Source: Tetrapyrgos nigripes (taxonomy: Eukaryota > Basidiomycota > Agaricomycetes > Agaricales > Campanellaceae). From it: a stretch of 64,000 bases of DNA. Positions 34,147-45,339 of the stretch are shown here, piece by piece. The notes under the pieces are model-generated. The model was not told the DNA's origin. It was given only the letters and a program-made list of their open reading frames with translations, and searched no databases. The position numbers and the translations under genes are program-made. Position 1 is the first letter of the stretch, and the number at the start of each line of letters is the position of its first letter. The stretch spans positions 186,001 through 250,000 of the forward strand of contig JAACJM010000100.1 of assembly GCA_013368315.1 (NCBI GenBank), given 5' to 3'.

Positions 34147-35609
34147 GTGTACAATCAACCTCCCCCGTCCGTTCTATCATTTATGCAAAAGCGTCCCGAA
34201 TTGTTCTCCATCATTGTACGTGTCTGCACGTTCTGTTTGGAACATTCTCATCCTTGCACTCGTACGATGCTATATCTACTCGAGGTATCTCTGGTGATCG
34301 CTGAGATGAACGACGCTAATCTTGCCTCCCGCAATACCACCGTTCTGATTCGTTCACATGCTACCATCACCCTCCTCTTGTCGTTCATCTTGGTCGAGAT
34401 CCGAAAGGACCCTTTGAAAACCTCTTACGACGACGACCGCCTGAAGTTTGCATTCCAGATCATAGGGATCCTTGCTAGCCGACGGGGGGAAACTCTTTAT
34501 GAACTTATCCGGTCCTATAACGTTCTGGATTACGCGCTCATCTGGTGCAAGGCCATCGTCGCACTACAACGACTTGACAAGGTTGTTGACAGTAACAACA
34601 TCAAACTCCTCGAGCAGCACGTCGAGTTTCTCAAGTTCACGCTCACCATCCTCGAATTTGCAGTTCAGGATCACGAGGCTCCCATCATCTTAGCTGCCCT
34701 TCGTGGTGGTATAATCCCATGCATGATCTATTCCGCCCCCCTCATCAACTACGATGAAACAAGATCCAATCCTCCAGTGGACTTTCGCCATAGCCTCGCT
34801 AGAATGTTCGTCAACATTCTTCGAGATTTATTGATGCTGGATGTGATCTGCAGTGCCAGCGTGTTGAACTTGTACGTGAGGTCGGTGAAGAGGGTCATTG
34901 AGCCAGAGTCACGTACCGAGACGCAGTTGCTTAGAAAGTGCGCCGCGTTGGAGGCTTTCTTGGAGAAGAATGTCAGCACTAGTTCGAATCAGAATCATTC
35001 CATGCTAGGGCTGTTGTGGGAGTCTCTATTGGTCCAGACTAGTACGATGAAGAGGCTGAAGGTTAGGTTTGAATACACTTGTGTGGTGTGTTGTGCTAAT
35101 TCGGAGGTACATCCGAGTCGTTTTACGCCAGTGGGCATCTGGGCCGTTGGCATCTTAACGGTTATCTGATAATGACTTTCAACAGTGTCCGTCTCAAGGA
35201 ACAAACAGGGATCCGGAATCCGAGACACGTATAACGCAAACCCGATGTGCAAGATGCAAAATTGCAATATACTGCTCCAGCAGCTGTCAGAAGCGAGCTT
35301 GGAAACGCCATGATCATCGCAAAGAGTGCGATTCGGTTTATAATGGTGAGTTTAACCAAGCTGGTGATTTCTGGGACTTTTGGTTTCGACTCATAGCTCA
35401 CGCATTCTCTCAACATCTTCATGCGTTCTCTGATTACCGTTGGACGTCGGAAATGTACAGCAGGACCACTCAAACCCATCCTCACAAACGTAGACAAGCA
35501 GTTTCTCGGATGGCTAGATGCTCAGGCAGACACGGACAAAGATTCTAATGTTGTTCATCAAATGATGGGTAAGAGGTTTGGTTTGCATGGGGAGATGAAG
35601 AGATGGTAG
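34147..35609 (+). pseudogene. MYND-finger protein gene, 5' truncated
   Basis: A long plus-strand frame (34147-35106) encodes a helical, HEAT/ARM-like region with leucine-rich repeats (LLEQHVEFLKFTLTILEFA). It runs through a GT..AG intron at about 35107-35188 into a MYND zinc finger. The exon junction supplies CVVC-CANSEC ahead of CARCKIAIYCSSSCQKRAW and HDHRKEC, completing the C/H ligands. MYND fingers bind proline-rich partners; many agaricomycete proteins pair one with such a helical N-terminus. The reading frame starts directly at the break with RhoGAP-derived sequence, so the true N-terminus appears lost. The 3' end after 35343 is uncertain (an intron starting GTGAGT, then a frame ending at 35609). 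It could still be expressed as a shorter protein. Confidence 0.65.
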
Positions 35610-36129
35610 GGGGAGGGGGGATGAGGGGAGGGGGAAAGTTAAGCAGAATACGGAATCGGATGCATTTGGTTGTAACCTTTTTTACATCGATATTGTGAGC
35701 AACACGGAAAGCATGATTGAGACGGCGGGTATTGTATAAGTAATATTAGTCGCTGACAAGTTCTCGGGCCAGTGTCCCAGCTACGCCCCGAACGATCACT
35801 TCATTTCTCTGATTCTGGTAACTTTCACTCAGGAAAAATTGGAAGCAAGGCTAAAAGCACTAGCAAGGCTAATTTTTAAAGCAGTGAGACAAGTAACAAG
35901 TTGGTGCTGGCCTGAGGCTGAGGCTGATAGCGATAGCTTGCTCTGGCATGCTCCGGGTCGATGAGCAAGTCACAGAAAGGTTGCATCCCGGACACGATTG
36001 GGACCTTGATGTCATCAAGCTCACTCATTCAAAATTTGTTTCTCTTTTTTTAAATAGAAACCATTATTGTTGCAAAGTGCAGTAAGAGAATTTATGAAGG
36101 GAATACGAGTCATACAGATGTGTATTTCG
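35610..36129. other. Spacer between MYND gene and duplication unit B
   Basis: No gene is recognised. Only short frames are present. Confidence 0.5.
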
Positions 36130-39100
36130 GAAGTGCATGAATGCCGAGAGCCTAATAGTTGAGAGGCTTGAGAAGATAAAGAGAAATGCTACTAAAGCAA
36201 AACTGAGTGCGAATAATAAGATTCAAGATAAAGGGAGGAATCTTAGAACATTCCTAGAAGGCGATTGCGGATTTGTTGTGGCGCGTAATGGTACCAACTG
36301 GAAGATAAATACCACATAATCGGTATCGAAGCAGAGGCATATTTTCGCACATTTCCTGCTGTTTCTGAGAGTATCAGAAATGAGGGTTTATAAGAGCATA
36401 TATCGGGGGACTATAGGCTATAGGTCTTAAAATTTCAACGGAAAGATAGAACTCATACAGCAAGTACCGGCATTTATGGCAAGCCATCCGTCAGATGTCA
36501 TCTACCAGATGTGAATTGGGATTGCTAGACCACTCATCCGAATCCAATCCAATCCAATCCAGTAGCAGCCCTACAAGTTGAGGAATCATCAGGTAACAGG
36601 AACACATAAAGTATACTTAAAAAGGTACAGAAGAAGCAGAATTGATGTAGAACAAATGTACGAGATGAACCATTTGCCCTACTTCAGAACCCGAAAGAAC
36701 TGCACCAAGACAGAAATTGTGGTAAAAGACACGATCCTATTGACCTAATCCTAATTGGAATAATGGTAGGGTATCCAGAGCGAGCATGCAAGAGGGTAGA
36801 TAAGTAAGTAGTTTGAAGAACAAGAACAAAGGAGAAAAGGTAACCAAATCTGCATGGCATTTACATGATTAGCTATATCAACAGAAGAGAAGAGAAGGAC
36901 ATTATGAACGCCAGATTCGAGAAGAAACCAAATGGATCAATCAATGACCGTCAGTCAAGTCAGTGAGTGTCGAGTCAAGGAAGCATAAATAGACTGTCCC
37001 CGGGCCCAAATCAAAAGTCTAACTAACTCGTTGCCTCCGAATGAGACGAAGTAGTATCAGTACCCACACCCTTATTCGCATCTCCATCCCCACCCCCACC
37101 GCCAGACCCAGGAGCCGTAAAAAATCCAGAAGCCGTAATCCCAATCGCCTCAACTCCAGCTCCAACACCCTTCCCACTCTGCCCTTGTCTTCCAACTGAT
37201 ATAGATCCCTTCTTCGTTATCGTTGACAACCCACCCCCCGATCCAAACCCACTCCCACTTCCCAATCCAGACCCCGACCTTGACCTAACCGACCCCCAGA
37301 ATCAATAGAATACATCGACTTTGCTTTTGTTTTCACCGTGAAAGATGAATAAGACGACGGGGCTCCAGATAGACCAACGTCTACGGTGTGGATAGACCTT
37401 CCGGCTCCTCTAGATCCTCTAGATGTGGTAGACCCACTGGAGAAGGTTGTTCGGTGTTTCGAAGGGCGAAACGTAGATCCCCCTGCCGTGCCACTGCCGT
37501 TCATCCCACTACCCCCAATAGTCTCCATCCCACTCGTCCCCATCCCACTCCCCATTCCAACAAAACTCGGACTATTCGGCGTCGATGGAACCGAAGGCGT
37601 AGACTGACTATACTTATGCCCATGTCTGGTAAATGAAAATGACCCAGGCCCAATAGGCATCACCAGCATGTCATCATCGATACTCGACGCTTCTGACGCA
37701 TCCGATACCCCACTCAACGCTGAACTTTTTCGTCGGTGGTGGACTGGGTAGGTAGGGACACCAAGGGAGTCTTTACGGGGGGACCGCCGATGATAGGACC
37801 TCCGGTAGTAGACCTAGTTCCAGTTGCGTTATTAGCTCCGGCTCCATTCTGGAGAGGTTTCGGTTTCGTACTAGACCCAACGACTGCTGCACCACTTCTA
37901 CTCCCATTACCCATCCCCATCCTCCCCAGACCATTCCCCAACGCTCCACTCGCACTCGCAAACCCATTTATCGGGACTGGCTTGAGCTTCTGCTTGGACT
38001 CGGATTCGGGTCGTGCATCTGCATCTGATCTCAACGCAGCTCCAGCTCCAAAGCTGAGAGAAACTGGCCCTTGCCCTTCACCACCGCCACCACCATTAGC
38101 ATCACCGACAACAACCACACTCCCCTCCCTACTTCCCTCAACACTAGCACTAACACTCGTGTCCCTACTTCTATCCGGGTTCATATTTTGAGACTGTATC
38201 TGCGACGGCAGGAGATACGTCCCCATCCCCATTCCTAAATTATCCCCTGGGTACACCCCCACTCCCATCCCATCCACCCCAAACCCTCCAACCTCCGTCC
38301 GGTCCAACACCTCATCAAACACTTCATAATATCTCTGTATACACAACTTGATGACCATCCCCAACGTTGTCTTGTTTTCTGTTATTGCTGCTGCGTTGGC
38401 TGCGTTGGTCGTGTTCGTATTTATAGTGGTAGTTGCTGACAGAGAGGGAACGAAAGTCGGTGATGGAGGGTTAGGGGGAAAGTTTGAAGCATTGGAGTTG
38501 GGACTACGAGGAGAGTTGGGAAAGGTGGGTACAGCTGGCGACAACAACCCACTCGAACTCGAAGTCGCCCTAATAGGCGTCGGAGGCGCAGGCGAGAAGG
38601 GGTTTCTATACTTCTGTGCAAATTCTCCTGCTCCAGGGCCAGGCAAAATAGGCGAGCTCAGCCCAGGCCCATAACCAGCTCCAGGGTAATTAAACCCAGG
38701 CGAATTTGGACCAGGTGATGGTAACGGTGACGAACTACCGAGAGGAGACCTCGGAACACCCGGCGTTGGCCCCGTCCCTCCAACGCTCGGTATAAGACAC
38801 ATCTGTACATCTCTAATCGGGTTCGTTCCTTTGACGAGGTTGGGAGAAAGAACGACAGCGAGATTGTGTGCGTCCATACGGTTGGAGGCTGAGCGGAGGT
38901 GGACTTCGTGCATTAGGTCTGGTGAAAACAGAAGGAGAAAGGGGATAGGATTGGGAATAAGGAGAGAAGAAAAGAGAAGAAATAAGCTCAGCTTAGTGTA
39001 CAGAGAAACCAGGAGAAAAAGAAGTACTCACGTAAATAATGACTCAACAAGATATACACACACGGCTTCAACTCTGGCAACACCACCTCTCTCATATACC

Positions 39101-40760
39101 TCACCGCTTCCACATCCCCCGGATCACTCGTCGGCATCGGACACTTTCGTATAGTCGCGTACATGTCCTCTCCAAACACCGGTTCTGGTAAATCCCTCAA
39201 ATACTTCTTCAGCAATACCGCAGCTAAATGAGGTCCTCCTCCAGCTCCTTCCCAGATTTCCAACGAAACGACTTGACCGCGGTCATAAGCTTCTTGAGCT
39301 GCGCGTAAGAGTTGAGAAGAAGGCGAACGACGGAAAAGGCCTTCGTTGTTGAGACCCGACTCGCGGAGGTATTGGATACAATCCCTAACCACACGAGGAA
39401 CTGGCCCCTTTTCGCCTTCGAAACCCATGATATCCTCAAGTGGGACACCAAACGCTGCCGACGAGGAAGCGGAGGAGTGAATGTTGGGAATGATGATTTT
39501 GGACTCGTTTTTGAGGTTTTCTTGATACACCGCGGGAGGGATGTCGATTTGGGTTAGGGGTATGTGGATGGCGAGTTCGGAGAGCGTGTCGAGGTATGAG
39601 ATTTTGCGGAAGAATTTGGGAGATATGATGGCTCCGGCTAATGAGAATAGCACTGCACGCAATACACGACGTCAGCATAACCCATAATTAGACGGAGGGT
39701 GGGAAGGGAAAAGGTGAGACGTACTTTTGGAGAAGAACGACGAGTGGACGATGTACTGGTGATAGAATAGACAATGAGTACTGCACCAAGGCCACCAGCA
39801 AAGGGGCACTCACCAGTTTCTTAAGGTTCTTACGATACTTCCTATTGAGACTGCGATACGCCTTCCAAACCCAATTCCATCCTGGCGTATGTCTACCTCC
39901 AGCGGCAAAAAAGACGACAGTATAGTCTGCTTCGACTACCAAGACAAAAGACAACGTTAGTTGTTGTCGTTTGGCATATAGACAGTCCTACCGTAGAGAT
40001 TGAGGTAGGAGAGGATACGCCTGTAAGCGAAGCGGGTATCAGCGGGGGTATTAAGGGGCAAAAGGTAAAAGCGGCTACGCACGATAACAATAGGTCGTAG
40101 TTGACTTCATCAGGGTCCGGCATTGCTGAGGCATTCATTACCACCCTATATACCGTTAAAACTCTCCACCTTGAGCCAGAAAATGGACAGACAGACGTAC
40201 ATTGGACGTGTTCTGAGAGAAAGAGAAGAGGAGTCATATTTTCAGTATGCCGGCTTAAAGTGTAATTAAGGCGATGACGACTCACTCAAAATCCACGCCA
40301 GCCTGGAATATCATTCTAGCCATTACATCCTGTACCACCTCCAACTCGTTATACTCCTCACGCGCTACTAAACCCGACTCGTTCTTCTTCATCCACGGAG
40401 GAGTAAAAAAGGCTTTTGCTCTTCTAGGACTGAGGAGATTTCGGTCGAGATTTTGACCATTAGAAGAGCTGGGAGCGAGAGAAAGAGCCAAACGCTGCTT
40501 TAGGGAAAGATTGTTAGGAGGCATGATGAAAGACGACGAAGAGATGTTTTGTAGGGTAGATTAGAGCATTCAAAAGAGATGGAAGATGTTGCTGGAAGAG
40601 GACTTAGGGAGACATCGAGGAGAAGGAGGACAGCGTTGTGGTGGTAGGGAGTAAGGAGGGGATTTGTTTGTCAACAACGTTGCTTTGTTTACTATTTGCC
40701 TACCGGCATTTCAAATGCCGTTCCTCCTCCTCAGTTATCCGTTTTTGTTACTACGTGGGA
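36130..40760 (-). repeat. Segmental duplication unit B (RhoGAP locus)
   Basis: Partner of 29140-33300 in the same orientation; the two units are separated by the rearranged fragment and the MYND gene. Matching 3' and 5' flanks show that the duplication covered gene and promoter together. Confidence 0.85.
37023..40524 (-). CDS. CRAL-TRIO (Sec14-like)-RhoGAP protein, copy B
   Basis: This is a GTPase-activating protein of the p50RhoGAP/Ecm25 type, expected to switch off a Rho/Cdc42-family GTPase at membranes. Exon 1 (40524 to about 40285) encodes MPPNNLSLKQRLALS. Short exons then give ASAMPDPDEVNYDLLL and a Sec14-like segment YTVVFFAAGG..GWNWVWKAYRSLNRKYRKNLK (39830-39950). The RhoGAP domain (39020-39470) has the arginine finger GLFRRS, KKYLRDLPEPVF and, after an intron, NRMDAHNLAVVLSPN. 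A long Ser/Pro/Gly-rich tail follows. Intron signals are good (donors GTGAGT, GTACGT, GTAGGA). Compared with copy A, one base is missing near 37777. This shifts the frame and would end the protein at 37714, losing over 200 residues of tail while leaving both domains intact. The annotated end at 37023 is where the older frame stops. Confidence 0.75.
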
Positions 40761-41537
40761 GATACTGAGGAGGACAGTGGAGAGAGTGATGGAACTGCTT
40801 ATTGAGCGCATACGGAGACGGGGACGGGGAGAAGGAGGACCAAGGGAGGAGGACCAAAGGAGGACCACTACAATCATTTGGTCGCGGGCAATTCAATTGG
40901 ATTCAAAGGAATTAATGAGGAGGATGGATCTCGTAAATCTATTTTAATTCCTCGGTCCCAACATCGGTGGGGAGCTTTTTTGTAGTTGGACTCTCTGGCA
41001 GTCTGTGACTAAACGCAAACTTGAAGGAAGGCAAGATCCTTCTTTAACAAAAAGCCTCCAAAATGGCTGTATTTATCTATATTCATTGCAATGACATCAG
41101 TCACAACCCGTCTCAAGTCTGTGGTATCGTCCCCCCACACCTCATCCCCACCATAAGACCACAGTAGAACAACTATCATGTCGAACTAACTATGGTCCGT
41201 ATTTCATCCTGGTATTAGGACGTTCACGTTGAAGATTACTCAAGGATAGTACTACTATCAAGACATAGTAACAGCCATAATGATACGCTTTCAAGTTTGA
41301 AGTTGGCTTCGTATAAAGCACCCTTGCCTGTCTTTCCTCACCGAATAATTTGACAATCGTAACCGAGATTTGTCGAGTCTCGACTCGACGGTCCTGGTGA
41401 GCAGCGGATTGCGTAGGCAGAGAGTCCATCCAAAATAGTCATTTTCGTCAAGTATCATCCTCCGTACTATACCGGCGTGTACTACATACGTTGATGCTAG
41501 CCAACCTGACTCTCGATCTCGACTCATTTCAACCCAA
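40761..41537. other. Spacer between RhoGAP copy B and the NIS1-like gene
   Basis: No gene is recognised. Short frames at 40696-40947 (+) and 41190-41545 (-) have no domain and partly overlap flanking features. The 3' end of the NIS1-like gene is at 41538. Confidence 0.45.
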
Positions 41538-42210
41538 TCAAACAATAGTAACCTTCACGCTCGACGTTTCCATCTGGGGCTTGAACTCTTGCTATAATCA
41601 TAAAATGAAACCTCAGATCAGACTCGGCCCCACCACAAACAGCCACAAGTGTACAACTCACCCCCAACAAAAAGAAATGTCCCAAATTCAACCTCGCCTC
41701 CCCCTTGGGAGTATTTGCTGGAATCTCCACAGTGATATTGACATTGGGTTCTGGTCCATCTCCGAATACTGGGTAGAAATCTCCGCCGTAGAGGAACGTC
41801 CCCATGGATTCGGAAGGGTCAAGACAGTCGCTGGGATCGTTGGGGCAGGAAGCAAGGCCGAGGGAGATGCCTATTTCGGATTCGACGATGACGTTGCCTT
41901 GGGGGTCCTGCGATGGATGAGTAGGTACCAGTACCACAGTGTGACAGTGGGCAGTGGAGGGAAAGCGGACAGTGGAGAGAAGGCAAACGAAGAACGAAGA
42001 ACGAAGGAGGAGGAAGAACATTTCAGCCACCGATCGCCAGAATTCAGAAACAAGACTTACGAATAAAGCACGAGCAACATCTACGCTGACATTCGTACCA
42101 GCTTTGAGAGAGGCTCCTTCAGTTGGGAGAACGATGTGGGCGAAGGGATTCTGCGCAAGAGCTCCAACGAAAAGTGCAGAGATAACAGTGGCGGCCGTGA
42201 TGAACTTCAT
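41538..42210 (-). CDS. Small secreted NIS1-like protein
   Basis: Three exons (42210-42061, 41907-41662, 41591-41538) with clean GTAAGT/GCAG and GTGAGT/ATAG introns give a 149-residue protein. Residues 1-19 are a signal peptide (MKFITAATVISALFVGALA). The mature part is predicted to be beta-rich: AHIVLPTEGASLKAG, GISLGLASCPNDPSDC, GTFLYGGDFYPVFGDG, NITVEIPANTP and a terminal SSVKVTIV strand. This order resembles fungal NIS1-type secreted proteins, which in plant-associated fungi are effectors that dampen plant immune signalling; related proteins are also common in saprotrophs. The family assignment is by motif memory only; being small, secreted and intron-containing is read directly from the sequence. 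Four cysteines or fewer are seen. Confidence 0.7.
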
Positions 42211-42300
42211 GTTTCAAGGATGAGGGTTTTTTAATCTCGGAAGGCTGAACTCCTGAAGGGTGAGGTTTGATCAGTGAGGAATACTGACGACTTTGAGACC

Positions 42301-42307
42301 TTATATA
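42301..42307 (-). promoter_or_regulatory. TATA box of the NIS1-like gene
   Basis: TATATAA on the minus strand lies about 91 bp upstream of the ATG at 42210, a usual distance for fungal promoters. Confidence 0.55.
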
Positions 42308-43380
42308 CCCTCGTAAGACGGTACTTATGTAGATTTGCGGAAAGTGCTCGCCGCCATAGGAAGGGTTTAGAAGGAAATGTGGGAGTTCGTCCAGACGATA
42401 TTATGTTGTCCAAGACAATATCATGACCTGCACGCTGGCGCCACTGCACATTTTGGAATTCGGAGGCTTCCCGAACGTCCTCGGCGTGATTCTTGTCTCC
42501 TTATTCCTGGCAGCTCCGCAGCACCCTTGTGAAAGCTGGCTTGAGTTCGGAAAATTAGTGATCAGTATGGATGTATAGAAAGTTGAAGTTTTGAAGGCCT
42601 TTCATACCCGCGCTGAGAGTATAAGAGAGTATGAGCGTCATGAGGCACGAGCGTCCAGAATAGTACTGACTTGCGTTTCGGTATGCTCTTGGTAGATTCA
42701 CTCATGAGTCCTTTGGACAGGGACTTGCTCTGCCGGGCGCTGTCGCAATATGGTTTGAAGCTCGTAATAGTAATCAGGTTTCCATTCTTCGTCGAACTAC
42801 TTGTGTACCTGGTCTTCCTCGTCTATACCATCTTTTGGGAAAGGTGAAGATTTTTTGTCCCAATGGGGATCGCTTAATTGAAAGAGACATATTTGAGGAT
42901 TCTCATCCTCTTCCTGCCTCCTCCTCCCAACACGTCGTAAGCTCAACGTCAGCTTAATTCTTTCAATTGTATCAAATACACCCGTGAAATCTAGCCTTGA
43001 CATTGAAGTAATTACTCGTCCAATGTGCGTAAAGTATAACCGCGCTGAGGGCATGTACTACTATTAATAGTAATAAGGCACGAGAATATGATACGGATCC
43101 CTATTCTCACTCCTTAGTTGTCACGGAATGCTACGACTAGCGGTAACGAATAGAGGTATATTTCGGAAGAAGTGGATGCCCGCTCAGGCTGAGCGATGGA
43201 TGAAACATAGCAGTACATGTTTATATTTGAGAGCAGAAGACAGCAGGGGTAGGCAAGAAGAGCTGAAAGGAGAAGGAGTTAGTTTGGGTTGATGAGGAAA
43301 GAGTTGAAGCGGGAACGAGGAGGAACGGAAAAAAAGAGAAAGAGAATGGAAAGTGGAGAACTACAATGGGCAAAAACCCG
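42308..43380. other. No gene recognised
   Basis: Upstream region of the NIS1-like gene followed by spacer. An 85-codon minus-strand frame at 42797-43054 lacks recognisable features. Confidence 0.45.
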
Positions 43381-44821
43381 CTACTCACTAATCCTCATCT
43401 GCACAACCACCTCATTTCTCTCTCCCCACTCCGTCTGACGGCTATCCTTCACACCCTCGTCATATGACCAGGTGGGTTGAAGCATTCCGAAAGAGTGACA
43501 AGAGCGGAAAGAGTCTGAGTTGGTCATGTTGGGGAAGAACTCGTTGCAGCCCTGGATACGTATATTAGGGAATGGGTAATAAAGTTAGAAAAGGTATGCA
43601 ACGCACCTGAATAGAAAAGTTTGGTGAAAGGGGTTTGGGCTTGCGCTGGATGCGCACGCGGAAGAGGTTGAAAAAGGAGCTGGGAACGAAATGATTATGC
43701 TCTCTCCACCCGAACCCGAACTCGGATGCCGCTTGTGTATCCCCAAAAACGACGACTCTTCTACCCTCCGGTCTCCTACAACCAAATCCAACACGGCCGG
43801 ATGACGTCCGGATGTCATACTCGCTGCGATGAGGACGAGTATAGATGGCTATAGATGGCGTCGTTTAGTTGTATCCGTACTACTCGTGGCATAAGAAGAC
43901 GAAGCATCCGAGGCCGAGCTTGTGGGGAACGGGTAGCCATCCTCAGGTAAAAAAAGCCTTGGACCCAGACGACGGGGTATGGAATGACGGAGAGGAGGGT
44001 AAAGTCGGTGGAGGGGTACGTGATTCCGAGTTTGTATGAGGGAGTGAAATTGTCATTGAGGTAAGAGGACAAGGCGGCGGCGAGAACATCTCCTAGGAAC
44101 ATGAAGTCAGTTATGAAGACAATTACGAACAAGACCAACAACTCACTTCCTTCCACGAACTCCCTGTCTACACCGAAACCGAAACTATCTCCATTCTCCC
44201 AACTCGTCCGATAGAGGCAGATGCCGAAGACACAACTTCCAACGCCCATTCATTCCGTACTCGTCTTCGTAAAACCAATGCCCCATAACCCTGAACGATG
44301 CCTTCATTGTCCCAAACTCCCTCCTGCTCGTCCCCACCGCAGCATACATGTCATTTTGGGTATACTGGAGTCCATTCCACGCTCAACGAGTCCATATCCA
44401 CTCTCAATCTCACCACCAACACCACCACAGCCCACGCTCTAGCCGCATCTTCTTCGCCTCTTCTTTGGTACCGGCTGAGAAGTAGGAGATCTACGGTTGG
44501 GTACTGGTAGTCTTTAGCGTTTCAAGAGTTGGTAATAGATGAAATTGCGGATAAAGGAGGGAAATAAGGCGAGTCTTGATGAGAATGAGCGAATATGTAA
44601 GATGAGAAGATAAGAGGCCAGGAAGAGGAGGTGGTGCCAGGAGAGATAGGTAGGGGTGAAGGCGAAGTGGACAAAGTAGAGGAAGGAAAAAACCTCTCCG
44701 AGATACGGAATGGGTAGATCCATTCTTTTCTATATGCCCCGTTTTTCCAACAGCGAATCAGTCTATAACTTCGAGTTGCAAAGACGCTGCCCTTGGTCCG
44801 AGAAAACCGTGATGACGTCAT
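43381..44821 (-). pseudogene. Unrecognised multi-exon gene, possibly broken
   Basis: The last two exons are convincing: 43823-43607 and 43551-43381, joined over an intron with GTGCGT/CCAG. They read into a segment with GCNEFFPNMTNSDSFRSC and end EVVVQMRISE. Further upstream, 44249-43950 gives FGICLYRTSWENGDSFGFG, then after an intron YLNDNFTPSYKLGITYP and VVWVQGFF. A change of frame at a run of seven T near 43955 separates this from a Ser/Thr-rich stretch. The region near 44723-44514 is hydrophobic (HHLLFLASYLLIL), suggesting membrane segments. I do not recognise the family. The frame break and stops between 44250 and 44510 suggest a pseudogene, but missed introns could explain part of this. 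Confidence 0.4.
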
Positions 44822-45339
44822 AGATGTACGGTTTTCGGCATTGACCGCGGTGCCGGATGAGCGGCAACGAACAGGGTGAGGTCGACCAAGTTAACTCCCT
44901 AAAAAGGCCTCGTAATGACGTGTTCGATTTCATTGATTGGGATTTAGAGCTAGATGTAATGGTATGCTGTGGTAGGAACAGCATGTTCGTAGAGAACCAC
45001 GCCTATCTCAAGCGGAGGGAGTATCTCTCCGAGGTACGGACCTTTCGGCTCCCGAGTCCGAATACATTACTGATGTCTTCGTACGCTGCAGCTAAGTATG
45101 CAGGATTTGCTTAGTTGGCACGAGGGAGGGCGCCGCTGATGAAGCCTTGAGATTGCATCAGTACTACACTTCACCGGCCCAGGAGTACTCATTCACGCAG
45201 TTATAGTCCTCGGCCCGATGTGTCAGCCATACCTCATAAATGGCCCTTGGTCCCAACCTTGCCTTTTTATATGAACTTCGAAGCATGAAAAGCGTCGCTG
45301 ATTTCTCTTTTTCTCTGCTGCATCATCGAGGAGTCCTCC
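44822..45339. promoter_or_regulatory. Upstream region of the ABC transporter gene
   Basis: No gene is recognised. A TATA-like TTTTTATATG lies near 45265, about 70 bp ahead of the ATG at 45340. The start lies shortly after a CT-rich stretch (TTTCTCTTTTTCTCTGC), usual near fungal transcription starts. Confidence 0.45.
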
